NCBI GenBank assembly: GCA_045648505.1
Contig: JAZROD010000049.1
Location: forward strand, 45,734 to 109,733
Reading direction: 5' to 3'
Length of the DNA: 64,000 nt
Source: RGIG8700 sp045648505
GTDB lineage: Bacteria > Bacillota > Clostridia > RGIG6154
Positions 27,192-37,200 of this stretch are shown one piece after another. The position numbers and the translations under genes were made by a program. A model generated the notes under the pieces. The model was not told the origin of the DNA, searched no databases, and saw nothing but the letters and a program-made list of their open reading frames with translations. Each line of letters begins with the position of its first letter. Positions within the stretch are counted from its first letter, which is position 1.

Positions 27192-29528
27192 TTATCCCTC
27201 TCCCGGCTTCGTACTCATTAATTTATACAGCTCTGTATCCGTTGGGAAATCATTTACAAACGGAACTATCGAGCCACCAACCTTTATTAAACCTCTGCCG
27301 GCTCCAGCATTGGTTATATAACTCATCTGTGTATCGGATATATTCAAGAGTTCTGACAAATCTTTTCTATCTGATGGTGACTGATTAAGCATTAACAAAA
27401 ATTCGCTGTTAGCTAACATTCCGCTTGCTGTTTCATTGTTCAGACAATCAGATATATTCTGTGTGATACCTGTAAGAAGTCCTCCATATTTTCTGAAACG
27501 CTTCCAAGCCTTTAACAAGAACTCTGCACTATACTGATTCTTGAAAAACAAATGTGCTTCATCAATATACACTCTTGTATATCTGCCACGCCTTCTGTTT
27601 TCGATTACACGATTCATTATGTTATCGAGCATAATAAGAAGTCCGATGGATTTCATCTGTTCTCCAAGTTCTAAAATATCATAGCTTATGATTCGCTTAT
27701 TAACATCAACATTACTTTGATGTGCAAAAGCATTAAGACTTCCCGTTGTAAACATTTCAAGACAAAGTGCAAGGTCATGAGCTTCAGGTTCAGGCTGATT
27801 CAAAAGTTCATCACGAAGCTGCATAAGTGTAGGCTGTTTATCACTTCTGCCATTCATATAATCTGCAAACACTCTTATGGTACAGCGGTCAATGATTGAC
27901 TTATCCTTTGCACCAACGCCTATACCCATACGAGATGAACCGCTCTTTAACAGTTCATCAAAAATAGAGATAAGAAGCTCTGACTTCATCGACACAGGAT
28001 TTTCGTCATCTGCATCCGTGTCTTTGTTTATAGACATTGCATTAATATGATTTTCTGATGAAACAGAAAGTTTAATATTTTCGCCACCAAGATTTTTAAT
28101 AAGCGGAGCATATTCGCGTTCAGGATCAATTACGATAATATCATCTTTTGAGAATATCGCAGCTAAAGTCATTTCAAGCTTTGAAGCAAAGGATTTACCG
28201 GAGCCTGATACACCAAGTATAAATCCGTTACCATTTAAGAGAAGCTTTCTGTTGCACATTAAAAGGTTATGCGATATTGCATTGACACCATAATACAAGC
28301 CTCCTTCATCAATAATCTCTTGTGTTTTATATGGCATCAGTACCGCTGTACTTTCTGTTGTAAGAGTCCTCTCTGCTTTTAGTTTCATAAGACCATACGG
28401 TAAAACAGTATTTAATCCATCCTCTTGCTGATACCTAAGAATAGCAAAATTGCAAAGATGCTTTCTTCCGATAGAGAGAAGTGTTTCGGTATCGTTATTA
28501 AGCTCATCAAGAGTATCAGCTACATGAACAAGAGTAACTGTAACGAACATCATTCTTTGATCTCGTTCGGTAAGGTCTTTTAAAAATTCTTTGCTTTCGT
28601 CTCGCATTTGCTCTAAATCATATGGAATATTTGCAGAAAAGTTATTATTCATATTTTGCTGTCGTTGCCATTTGGCAATTTCTGTTTCAGCTCCTAAAAG
28701 TTTTTTCTGAACAATCTTTACTGCTATATCTGTCGGTATCGGCTCTATATCGACAGACAACATCATACTTCGTGCAAAATCCGTCAGTTCTGAGAGCATA
28801 CTATCCTTCAAAAATGACGGATATTCTTTTAAGAATATTACTCTTGCAAACCTCTCACCCAGCTTGATATGGTCGCTCTTAAACTCAATGCTATCCGGAC
28901 AAATCTTGTCTTTAAATGAGCCCCCTTTTGCCATCCTCTTTTTCATATCAAGGCTGAATTCATTCACATCACCGTTCCTGAAAAAGTCATAAAAAATACG
29001 AAGCCTGTCTTTATATCCAAGCTCCGTAATTTTAGATGATAATTTTGCATAGTCAGCAGTCAAGTCATTATTAACACGAGTAAAGAATGTTCTTGCTTCT
29101 TCGGCATTCTTTTTTTCTGTGGAAATAGTAATAAACTTATCATGAACTATGTTATTACTGTCTGCCATTTTATCGGAAAAGATCCCCGAAAGCTCATTTG
29201 CATAGACCGTATAATCCTCTTCATCATTGGGTATTGCAAGGCTTGACAATACCTTATGGCTTAACTGTCTGTTAAACACGTTTATCTTTGCCATTGCATC
29301 GGTTGGGAATCCATTTATGAGTGCAGAATGCGCAAGAAACATTGTTAGTTGGTCATCATCGGAAGCAACAGCATAGTTTATGTCCGAAAAACGCCAAGTC
29401 TTCGTAAACTTATGTCCACATTTGAATATTCCATCCTTATACACTTTGTCAATCGGTATTGATTGCTGAACTGATTTGGGAATTCTTCTTTTTTCTTTTT
29501 TTTGCTTCTTTTTTCCGAACAGAAACAT
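27192..29528 (-). CDS. virB4: VirB4-type conjugation ATPase
   Basis: A 778-residue cytoplasmic/inner-face ATPase that powers the type IV secretion channel. The N-terminus FLFGKKKQKKEKRRIPKSVQ and IDKVYKDGIF is typical of VirB4/TraE proteins of Tn1549-like elements. Walker A is LGVSGSGKSFASKLE (about 441), Walker B is RVYIDEAHLFF (about 656), and the TraG_N/AAA_10-like C-terminal half is complete to GRGLIKVGGSIVPFVNDFP. AAGGAGGTG precedes the ATG. Its first 80 nt overlap the 3' end of the PrgI gene in another frame, implying coupled translation. Confidence 0.95.
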   Translation of the reverse strand: MFLFGKKKQKKEKRRIPKSVQQSIPIDKVYKDGIFKCGHKFTKTWRFSDINYAVASDDDQLTMFLAHSALINGFPTDAMAKINVFNRQLSHKVLSSLAIPNDEEDYTVYANELSGIFSDKMADSNNIVHDKFITISTEKKNAEEARTFFTRVNNDLTADYAKLSSKITELGYKDRLRIFYDFFRNGDVNEFSLDMKKRMAKGGSFKDKICPDSIEFKSDHIKLGERFARVIFLKEYPSFLKDSMLSELTDFARSMMLSVDIEPIPTDIAVKIVQKKLLGAETEIAKWQRQQNMNNNFSANIPYDLEQMRDESKEFLKDLTERDQRMMFVTVTLVHVADTLDELNNDTETLLSIGRKHLCNFAILRYQQEDGLNTVLPYGLMKLKAERTLTTESTAVLMPYKTQEIIDEGGLYYGVNAISHNLLMCNRKLLLNGNGFILGVSGSGKSFASKLEMTLAAIFSKDDIIVIDPEREYAPLIKNLGGENIKLSVSSENHINAMSINKDTDADDENPVSMKSELLISIFDELLKSGSSRMGIGVGAKDKSIIDRCTIRVFADYMNGRSDKQPTLMQLRDELLNQPEPEAHDLALCLEMFTTGSLNAFAHQSNVDVNKRIISYDILELGEQMKSIGLLIMLDNIMNRVIENRRRGRYTRVYIDEAHLFFKNQYSAEFLLKAWKRFRKYGGLLTGITQNISDCLNNETASGMLANSEFLLMLNQSPSDRKDLSELLNISDTQMSYITNAGAGRGLIKVGGSIVPFVNDFPTDTELYKLMSTKPGEG

Positions 29529-29868
29529 CTTTCAACACCTCCTTATATTCATCATACAAATAATTCTCGCATTGATATGTACGAACACCGGAACAGATAA
29601 ATTCACTATATATAAATGCGATTAAAAACTGTTCAAAGTTCATACCGTTGTATTTGAAAAAACCTGCTGCAGCAAGCGGTGCCGCACATACAATACAAAG
29701 CCAAGATAAAGTTTCTTTATCCAAAATACCTTTAAGTCCGAAATATATTCCAACTGCTGCTCCGACTGCTCCAAGCGAACATATAAACTGTCTTGTCGAA
29801 AGTCCCATAAAAAGACTTTCGTGATAGTCTTTGATTTCTTTGTTAATTCGTATTTCCAATGCTTTCAC
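29449..29868 (-). CDS. PrgI family conjugation membrane protein
   Basis: The start is placed at GTG 29868, where GGAAAGG lies 5 nt upstream inside the previous gene's end; the in-frame ATG at 29931 lacks support. The 139-residue protein begins KALEIRINKEIKDYHESLFM and has two close membrane helices (about 35-75), as in PrgI/VirB3-like subunits that always precede VirB4 in these elements. The C-terminus is very basic (KKEAKKRKKKNSQ) and its coding overlaps VirB4 by 80 nt. Confidence 0.88.
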   Translation of the reverse strand: MKALEIRINKEIKDYHESLFMGLSTRQFICSLGAVGAAVGIYFGLKGILDKETLSWLCIVCAAPLAAAGFFKYNGMNFEQFLIAFIYSEFICSGVRTYQCENYLYDEYKEVLKDVSVRKKEAKKRKKKNSQISSAINTD

Positions 29869-29869
29869 C

Positions 29870-30442
29870 TTACCTTTCCGGCTGATTCTTTTGCGGTACT
29901 TTTGGTTGAATATCCGTAGGCTTTCTTCCATCCAAAGGCTTTATAAAACCAATCTTATCGCATACAGACATTGTTTGGTTTGTAAGCGGTCTTTGCCATG
30001 CTTTACCTTTAGGTGCCCACTTGAACCCGTTCTGTTTAAGTGTGCTGATTCTGTCATCAGATGGCTTTTCATTGAACATAAGCTGTAATCTGTTATTTGC
30101 AAGATTCACAACCGCTTCACCACCATTAAACTGCCAGCTTTTGAATACTGTTTCAGGTTTATTCTGTAGTCTGTCAATAGTTGCTTTTAATCTTTCAACC
30201 TCTTTTCTGTTCTCTGTAAAAAACTGACCGGGATACGGTGTTTTCTGACCGTCATTTACTCTGCCATCAAGAACCTTTGCGGTTTCATTATCAACCTCCG
30301 GATGACCAACTGTTGTTCCATTCTTTGTATAATAATCATTTACAGATTGCATATAGGTAATTCTGCTTTCAATCATATCAATGTTTTCCTGAAGCTTTGC
30401 AACAACATTTTGGTCGTTACTTTTAATTACTGAATTAAACAT
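29870..30442 (-). CDS. Conjugative-element protein with DUF3560-like tail
   Basis: A 190-residue soluble protein. The first half is helical and charged (VVAKLQENIDMIESRITYMQ). The second half contains QNGFKWAPKGKAWQRPLTNQ, a pattern seen at the end of DUF3560-type and other polyvalent mobile-element proteins. It lies between VirB6 and PrgI, overlapping neither but separated by only 1 nt from PrgI. The function is unknown; a DNA- or protein-binding accessory role is possible. Confidence 0.7.
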   Translation of the reverse strand: MFNSVIKSNDQNVVAKLQENIDMIESRITYMQSVNDYYTKNGTTVGHPEVDNETAKVLDGRVNDGQKTPYPGQFFTENRKEVERLKATIDRLQNKPETVFKSWQFNGGEAVVNLANNRLQLMFNEKPSDDRISTLKQNGFKWAPKGKAWQRPLTNQTMSVCDKIGFIKPLDGRKPTDIQPKVPQKNQPER

Positions 30443-30457
30443 AGATTTTATCCTCCT

Positions 30458-31297
30458 TTATGTTCCAAGCATTTCTTTTATGATTCTGTCTGAGCCTTTG
30501 ATAAGACCAACTAAAACCAACATATTAAAAATTATTTCGCCAATATACTTCCAAATCATTGTTACTGTTGTGATACTTGTATCAAGTGTCGGTGCACTTG
30601 TACTTGAAAATGCAGAGAATATTATACACGCAAGTACAATTACTGCACCCTCCAGGCATACACCCACATATGATTTCACAAAATGTTTTCCCATTTCTGC
30701 TGTTGTTTCACCGCCAAAGGTTGCTATCGGTACAGGTGCTAAAGCTGTGTACATATACAATCTGAAAAACCTGCCGTAAACCGACATTATCATAATAAAT
30801 GACATAATTGTTATGAACAAGCTACCAAGTATCGTAACGAGCCACAAAGGAATACTTGCCCAAAATCCTGCATCTTCAACAGCAGTTTCTATTGCCGCCG
30901 GAAGCGTTACAGAAGCAGTTCCAATACCGCCCATACTTCCGGCAATGTGTTCGACAACTCCACCACATATTTCGTATAGAGCCACCATTAAATCCATTGC
31001 ATAAGTTATAGCAACTTTAGCAGCTACAAAACGGATAAAGTGTCTTAATGCGTATTCCGGTCTTTGAAAATCACGGAATGACGCTGTGCTTTTAAATATT
31101 GACATAGCAAAAAAGAGAACTAAAAGTCCAAGTCCGATAGCTTGAAGTCCTCCGTTTATGCCTTCTACAACTGTCCATATTGCTCCGCCTTTAAAGGTTT
31201 GCGGAGAAGTTGTAACCAAGCTCCATATCTCTGCCATTTTGTCGTTCCATGTTTCAAAAGCATTTTCCAAATTAGCTACAATCCAGTTATCTGACAA
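30458..31297 (-). CDS. VirB6/TrbL-like conjugation membrane protein
   Basis: A 279-residue polytopic membrane protein with at least five helices (for example IGLGLLVLFFAMSIFKS, LVTILGSLFITIMSFIMIMS, GAVIVLACIIFSAFSS). The content and position between Maff2 and PrgI/VirB4 match the channel protein of Tn1549-like elements (CD0411-like). The start is TTG 31297, 10 nt after GAGGAGG; no ATG fits better. It probably forms part of the inner membrane pore of the secretion system. Confidence 0.85.
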   Translation of the reverse strand: MSDNWIVANLENAFETWNDKMAEIWSLVTTSPQTFKGGAIWTVVEGINGGLQAIGLGLLVLFFAMSIFKSTASFRDFQRPEYALRHFIRFVAAKVAITYAMDLMVALYEICGGVVEHIAGSMGGIGTASVTLPAAIETAVEDAGFWASIPLWLVTILGSLFITIMSFIMIMSVYGRFFRLYMYTALAPVPIATFGGETTAEMGKHFVKSYVGVCLEGAVIVLACIIFSAFSSTSAPTLDTSITTVTMIWKYIGEIIFNMLVLVGLIKGSDRIIKEMLGT

Positions 31298-31328
31298 AGG
31301 TAATTCACCTCCTCGTCACGTCACATCA

Positions 31329-31356
31329 GCACACCGCCCAATTAAGGGCGATGTGC
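31329..31356 (-). other. Hairpin between Maff2 and VirB6 genes
   Basis: GC-rich arms GCACACCGCCC / GGGCGATGTGC (one mismatch or G-T pair) with a 6-nt loop lie just after the Maff2 stop and 30 nt before the VirB6 start. There is no U-tract on the minus strand, so it is more likely an mRNA stability or processing element than a terminator. Confidence 0.6.
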
Positions 31357-31366
31357 ATTTTTCCTT

Positions 31367-31684
31367 TTACATAATCATATCTAATATATCCTTTGCAAAT
31401 GCAATGATAACACCACCGAAGAATGTTAAAAATCCATTTGCTCTCTGTGATGCATCGTGTGATTTTAAAGACAAACCTATCTGCACAATACCAAATCCGA
31501 GCAATATAAGACCAATTGCTTTTATCGCAGAAAAGATGAATGTTGATAAGTTGTCTATTGTTGCAAGCGGATCACCTGCTGCAAAGACTGTATTGGTCGC
31601 TGTCAGTATAAGCATAGCTACTAAAAGCACATACTTTACTGTTCTAAAGATTTTTGACATCTTCATAATTTTGTTTCTTTTCAT
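31367..31684 (-). CDS. Maff2 family mobile-element membrane protein
   Basis: A 105-residue protein with an N-terminal hydrophobic signal-like helix (YVLLVAMLILTATNTVFA) and two further hydrophobic stretches. GDPLATIDNLSTFIFSAIKA and GLSLKSHDASQRANGFLTFF are the hallmark of the Maff2 family. It resembles VirB2/TrbC pilin-like subunits in size and topology and always lies between VirD4 and VirB6 in Tn1549-like elements. GGAGG precedes the ATG. Eight nt separate it from the VirD4 stop. Confidence 0.9.
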   Translation of the reverse strand: MKRNKIMKMSKIFRTVKYVLLVAMLILTATNTVFAAGDPLATIDNLSTFIFSAIKAIGLILLGFGIVQIGLSLKSHDASQRANGFLTFFGGVIIAFAKDILDMIM

Positions 31685-31691
31685 TTCGCAT

Positions 31692-33593
31692 TTACCTCCA
31701 TATTTTATTCTTTAACTTCTTAAAAACTTCAAGCAGATACTTTCCTATCCGCTTTAATAACGGTTGTTTTTTCTCTTGCTTTTTAGGCTCTTCCAGTTCA
31801 GCTTCTACGGGCAGGTCAACAAATTCAATTCCTGATTTATTGATATACTCCTGATTGATTTCAAATTCTTCATCATCATTGAGCTTTGTAACCATATACT
31901 TTCTAAAATACTTTCCTGCTTTGCTGTGTGTATATGGAACTGCACCACCATCAGCAGTAAGCTTGATATTTGGATGCGAAAGTATATCAAACTTTTTATC
32001 CTCTATCGGTTTTTCTCCTCGAATGAAAACAAGTGCTTTTGCGTTATTTAATAATCGCACTTCATCAAGTGTCATAAGCTCACGTCCTGCGTTCTGATAA
32101 TTTGTATTGCTTGAACCGTGTTGTCCTTTTGTTATTCCTCTTGTCCTTGTGTCAATAGTTTCTTTACCAAGCATTTTTGACAGGTATTCATGGGTTGATT
32201 GCTCGTTACCGCCAAGATAAAGCATAGTATCACAGTTACCGACCAGACTCTCCCAACTGTCCTTGAACAGTGCCTTTAGCTGTGCCATGTTCTGAATAAT
32301 GATACTTACCGAAATACGCCTCGAACGCATTGTAGCAAGTAGTCTTTCAAAGTTATCAGGCAATGCTACGTTTGCAAACTCGTCCATTACAAAATGTACG
32401 GGTATGGGCAGTTCACCGCCATGTTCATGGTCCGCCTTAAAGTACAGTTCCTGAAACGCTTGTGTGTACAGCATACCGACAAGGTAGTTAAACGAGTTAT
32501 CGTTGTCCGGTATGACGCAAAATATCGCTTTCTTCGTCTCGCCAAGCGTACCGAGTTCAAGATTGTCAAATGACGTCATTCTTGCAATCTCGGGCAGGTT
32601 AAACGCTGCAAGACGTACAGCTGCAGATATTAGTATTGACTTTGCGGTTTTTCCGCTTGCCTGTTTAAATATCTTATATTGCTTCAGTGCGATATGTTCG
32701 GGGTTCTCTTCCTCAAGTGCCTCAAAGAGCATATCTACCGGTGACTGATACTCGTCATCATCCTCCATTGCTGCTGCGTTCTCTATGAGAAACATCAGCA
32801 TTTCAAAGTTCTGTTCTTCCGGCGGTGCTTCGTGCAACAGATAAAGCATAAGTGCTGTATCAAGTGCTATCTCTGATTTCTCCCAGAACGGGTCATTCTG
32901 TTGTGCGTTTTTTGGGGTTGTGTTCTGAATGAGGTTGGTTATGAGTTTTATGACATCTTCATCAGAACGCACATATACAAACGGATTGTATCCGTCAGAC
33001 TCCTGCGGTGTTATGAGGTTGAACACCTTAACATCATAACCTTTATCCAAAAGCAACGGTGCAACAGCACGGAGCATCTCACCTTTCGGGTCCGCGATAA
33101 TAAAGGAAGTATTGCATTGCATTATGTTAGGCTTTGCATAGAACCGTGTCTTACCTGCACCCGAACCACCTACTACAAGCACGTTCAGATTACGCCTATG
33201 TGCCCGTGCGTTAAGACCAATACACATAGTTTGTGATAGGATAAGGTTATTTGCTTTGTCCTTTTTATCAGCATACCGTTTTGCAATAGATGTCACTACA
33301 CCCCATTTCGCAGAGCCGTGTTCCTCGCCCGGTCTGCGGTTTTCTCTTGATGAAAGATACACACCAATACCCATAGCATACAGGAACAAAAAAATGAGTA
33401 CAGTTTTAATACTATACTCATTGACCGATATTTTCAGCGGTTCGTTTAATGTCCCCATTATACGTTCCAAAAGTTCAAATAGCTTTATACCCTCCTGATA
33501 ACTCCCTGCAACAACAAGTGCAAGCCAGACAATGACGGGTACTGCACACAGGGACAGTAAAATCACTGTTTTGGTTTCCGTTTTTCTTCTCAA
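31692..33593 (-). CDS. virD4: VirD4/TraG-type coupling ATPase
   Basis: A 633-residue type IV coupling protein that brings the relaxase-DNA complex to the channel. Two N-terminal membrane helices (about 10-28 and 63-82) precede the ATPase. Walker A is VVGGSGAGKTRFYAKPN (about 143); Walker B is HFVMDEFANVALP (about 400); NIMQCNTSFIIADPKGEMLR is family-typical. The start is TTG 33593, which overlaps the TGA of an 11-codon upstream frame that has the strong RBS, so translation is probably coupled. The 5' two-thirds look richer in G+C than the 3' end, hinting at mosaic ancestry. Confidence 0.94.
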   Translation of the reverse strand: MRRKTETKTVILLSLCAVPVIVWLALVVAGSYQEGIKLFELLERIMGTLNEPLKISVNEYSIKTVLIFLFLYAMGIGVYLSSRENRRPGEEHGSAKWGVVTSIAKRYADKKDKANNLILSQTMCIGLNARAHRRNLNVLVVGGSGAGKTRFYAKPNIMQCNTSFIIADPKGEMLRAVAPLLLDKGYDVKVFNLITPQESDGYNPFVYVRSDEDVIKLITNLIQNTTPKNAQQNDPFWEKSEIALDTALMLYLLHEAPPEEQNFEMLMFLIENAAAMEDDDEYQSPVDMLFEALEEENPEHIALKQYKIFKQASGKTAKSILISAAVRLAAFNLPEIARMTSFDNLELGTLGETKKAIFCVIPDNDNSFNYLVGMLYTQAFQELYFKADHEHGGELPIPVHFVMDEFANVALPDNFERLLATMRSRRISVSIIIQNMAQLKALFKDSWESLVGNCDTMLYLGGNEQSTHEYLSKMLGKETIDTRTRGITKGQHGSSNTNYQNAGRELMTLDEVRLLNNAKALVFIRGEKPIEDKKFDILSHPNIKLTADGGAVPYTHSKAGKYFRKYMVTKLNDDEEFEINQEYINKSGIEFVDLPVEAELEEPKKQEKKQPLLKRIGKYLLEVFKKLKNKIWR

Positions 33594-33625
33594 CTCGTAT
33601 CACCACGAATCTTATATGGTTTCAT
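33590..33625 (-). CDS. 11-residue leader reading frame upstream of virD4
   Basis: ATG at 33625 with a strong RBS (GGGAGGTG) opens MKPYKIRGDTS and ends at a TGA that overlaps the TTG start of virD4 (TTGA). The virD4 start itself lacks a good RBS. This suggests translational coupling. An alternative is that the true virD4 start was lost by a small frame change. Confidence 0.5.
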   Translation of the reverse strand: MKPYKIRGDTS

Positions 33626-33651
33626 TTGTTAACACCTCCCGAAACTAAACT

Positions 33652-33675
33652 GAGAGCGATTTAAAAGTCGCTCTC
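33652..33675 (-). terminator. Hairpin between the cargo genes and virD4
   Basis: Perfect 8-bp arms GAGAGCGA / TCGCTCTC with an 8-nt loop lie right after the stop of the 168-residue secreted protein and before the leader of virD4. The U-rich tail is weak (AGTTTAGTTT), so termination would be partial. Confidence 0.5.
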
Positions 33676-33679
33676 TTCA

Positions 33680-34186
33680 TTAGTTATTGAATTTTTGGTT
33701 ATACAATTTCATCAGTTCATTAAGCCTTGCGTTCTGCTTAAGCCATAGGTCTGTCACCGGCGCAACAAGCGTTGCTGTCTGTGTCTCTATGACCACAGTG
33801 TTGCCTACAACCTCACGTAATATGACACCCTGTTCAACACTTTGTACTGATACATTGCTTTCAGATTTCCATCTCGCCCACACTACTGTGTTTTCGTCGA
33901 GTTTAATTTCATTCACGCTCTCGTCTTCAGCTTTTGGGGTTAAGTACCAGCCGTCAAACACATACCCGACTTTTACAGGTACATACTCATCAAGATTTAC
34001 CGTTGTACCTCTCGGCAATTCAACATGTCTGATAAATGAACCACCGTCGGTTGCGAAAAACAGGTATCTGTTCGCATACAGAATATTGTAGTACCCAATA
34101 GGCAGCTCACACTTTTCAATGGCAAGTGTTGTTGTGCCTGTAAACATCAAGGCTGACATTACTAAACATATAACTTTCTTTAACAT
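33680..34186 (-). CDS. Small secreted protein with Listeria-Bacteroides repeat
   Basis: A 168-residue protein with a signal peptide (MLKKVICLVMSALMFTGTTT). Residues about 50-105 carry one InlB B-repeat/List_Bact_rpt unit: LPRGTTVNLDEYVPVKVGYV, FDGWYLTPKAEDESV, VVWARWK. These repeats occur in adhesins and other surface proteins. It has its own promoter (34233-34261) and lies directly upstream of virD4 and downstream of the giant SLH gene. Such a gene is not part of the usual transfer set, so it is treated as cargo or as a helper for mating contact. Confidence 0.75.
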   Translation of the reverse strand: MLKKVICLVMSALMFTGTTTLAIEKCELPIGYYNILYANRYLFFATDGGSFIRHVELPRGTTVNLDEYVPVKVGYVFDGWYLTPKAEDESVNEIKLDENTVVWARWKSESNVSVQSVEQGVILREVVGNTVVIETQTATLVAPVTDLWLKQNARLNELMKLYNQKFNN

Positions 34187-34232
34187 AACTGTTCCCTCCT
34201 TAAATCTCTTGGTTTGGTGTTTACCTGATTAC

Positions 34233-34261
34233 ATTGTATCAACAAACTTTAACAAACGCAA
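34233..34261 (-). promoter_or_regulatory. Candidate promoter for the small secreted protein and transfer operon
   Basis: On the minus strand TTGCGT (34256-34261), a 17-bp spacer and TACAAT (34233-34238). The predicted start is about 40 nt before the ATG at 34186. Nothing else is seen in the gap after the SLH protein gene. Confidence 0.55.
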
Positions 34262-34279
34262 AAAATTTTTAAAGGAATT

Positions 34280-37200
34280 TTATTTTATCCAGGCTTCTGC
34301 ATCCTCACCCGGCACTGCTGAGTGTGTGTTTGCCGCTTCCATTATGTCGTAATAGCCCCAGTGTGAGTTGTTCTTGAGGTCAGCAAACTTATTAAGCGTT
34401 GACACATTCTTATTGATATACTCCTCATCAGGTATTCTGCCGGTTGCGTGGTTTGTTACTGTAACGACTTCTGCACGTGTGATGTTGTTATCGCCCCTGA
34501 ACGTACCGTCAGCATAACCGTTGAGCCAGCCGATGTTCTTTGCATAGGCAATATCAGCGTATGCCCAGTAGTTCTTGTTAAGGTCGGTGTAGTTTACTGT
34601 ATAACCGGTCTTTTTAACCTCGTTAAACAAGCTATAATACCGTACTGCCATTGTCACAAACTCGGCTCTTGTAACTGCATTATCCGGTCTGAATGTACCG
34701 TCGTCATAGCCGTCAATTATGTTATACTTTTCAAGATAGCTTATGTATTTATAATACCAAGCCTTTGAGGATATGTCACTAAATGATGCTTTGCCGGTAA
34801 TGGTTTCGCCCTTCTCTTCTGCAATCAGTCTTGCAAATATAGTCGTAGCTTCAGCTCTTGACATATCACTGTCAGGTCTGAATGTACCGTCGTTATATCC
34901 TTCTATGTATGCCTTATGCTCTGTCTTCGGCAGGATTATGACACCATTGCTGTCCGTTTTACCCGATAGCTCGTTACCGTTTTTGTCCTTTAGAATAACA
35001 GGATACTCAGCCTTTACTTTACTACCCGATTTTACGGTTATTGTGTAATAGTTATCATCTTTTAGCAGGTTCTTGCCTGACGGAAGTGTAAGCGTTGCTT
35101 TTACAGATGTAACCGATTTTGAAACGGATACAGTTTTTCCGTCCTTGTCCTTAACAGCAACGGTAGTTGAACTATATGAACCACCACCGCCACCGCCTGA
35201 ACTGCCACCCGAAGATTTAACAGGTAATGTTACTTTACCGTTTGCATCAGTCGTGCCTGTTAGTGATGTGGTTTTGTCTGTTATTGTTACAGATACACCC
35301 TTAACTGCCGCACCCGCATTGTCGGTAACAGTGACAGTAGTCTGGTTGGTTGTTGTGAGCGTATGTGTATCAGGCAAAGTCACATACACTTTTCCGTCAT
35401 CTATCTTAACAAATGCGTTTGATATATCACCTTTGGTATCAGAAACAAGAACTTTGTATGATACGGTTATATCCGAGTCTGTGCCGGGTTTTGTTTCCTC
35501 AATACCTGAATTGCCTGTATCATCTGTTATGTCCTCAGAAAGCGGTGGGAATACTGCTTTACCGTTCGCATCTGTCACTGCTGTATATGTTTCTTCGGTA
35601 TCATCAATAACTGTTATGGTTTTGTCTTTTACAGCACTGCCGACTGAATCTACCACAGTTACAATAATACGATTTTCATAGCTGACTGTTTTTCCGTCCG
35701 GAAGCGTTACCGTTATAGAGCCATCCTCCATATACTGAACGTACGCATCAGCAATAGGACCAAGCTCATCACTTACGATAACATTCAGCTCGTTTACGTT
35801 TACCTGCCCTGTTTTGTCAGTATATCCATCGGATGCTGTCGGGAGCGTTATTTTACCATAAATATCCGTTATGCCTTTTTCTATGAAGTCAGCATCACCG
35901 ATTACTATCACTGATATATTATCACATGCATTGCCTTCATGGTCTGTGATAGTTACAATAACAGGGTTTTCTCTTGTAGGATTAACACCGCCAGGAAGGT
36001 CTATAACTACGTTGTTACTCTCACCGACATATACGTCACAGTCGGGAATGATAGCATTTGTTTTGTCTGTTACCATAACAACAAGAGTCTCTTTCTCTTC
36101 ACCGTTATCAACGCCTATTGTACCGTTATCGTTACCTGTATTTGTCATACTGTTCGGAACGATAAGCTGTCCGTCAGCGTTTGTTGCTCCTGTCGTTTTG
36201 TTCCCGTTAGCGTCTGTAATGTAAATATTGAGGTTTTCCTTCGGGAGCTGTGTCTCTGTATAGAATGCCGTAATAGTGGTAGGCTTTGCATAGTCTAAAA
36301 GTCTGCCGTTTGTCAGCATAATTGATACATTGTCATGTATGTCAATAGCAAGCTCTGAATTGAAAATGGGCTTGCCGTTTTCGTCTGTTAGGATAATTGA
36401 ATAGCCACCTATCTGTGCTTTTCCGTCCTCATCAGAATTATCTTTATCGGCTAATGTCGGAAGAATGATACTCTCTAATACCACACCGCAGACCGTACAT
36501 TCTGTATGCTTACTACCCGATGCTTCGATTGTAGCTGAGTTATCCACTATCCAGTCCGAAGACTTATGTCCAAGCGGTGATTTGTAATCGCTCTCGAAGT
36601 TCATTGAACACTCGGTGCATGAGTATGTTGTGAACCCATGTTCTGTACAAGTCGGAGCAGTTTCTGATGTAACATAGTTATGCTCTTTTCTGTCTGTGTG
36701 CTCTGATACATAAACATCATCACAGTTCGTACATGTATATGTAGTATATCCCATTGCAGTACATGTCGGCTCCGTTGTTTCTGTCCCATAATTGTGACCG
36801 TGCGGGAGTTGGAGCACAGTCTCGCAGACCTCGCAACGCTGGGGTTCGGTACAGGTAGCTGCAGCACCCGGGGTATGCCCGTTAGCTGATGTTGCCTTAA
36901 TCATTGTTTCAGGACAATTGTTACAGATATATTTGGTAACACCCTCTGCAGAGCAGGTCGAGTTTGTTATTACCGTACCATCGTCCCAGGCATGACCTGT
37001 AGCATCAGTATAGTCTGATACATTGTTTAGTCCGCACATTGTACACGTTGATGTTGTATATCCTACATCAGCACAAGTCGGCTCTTTGGTCACACGTTCA
37101 TAAGCGTGTGATACTATCGGGGTAATGTTATTTATATAGTTATCACCACAAACCTCACATATGTACTCTGTATAACCCACACTACGGCAAGTAGCATTAT

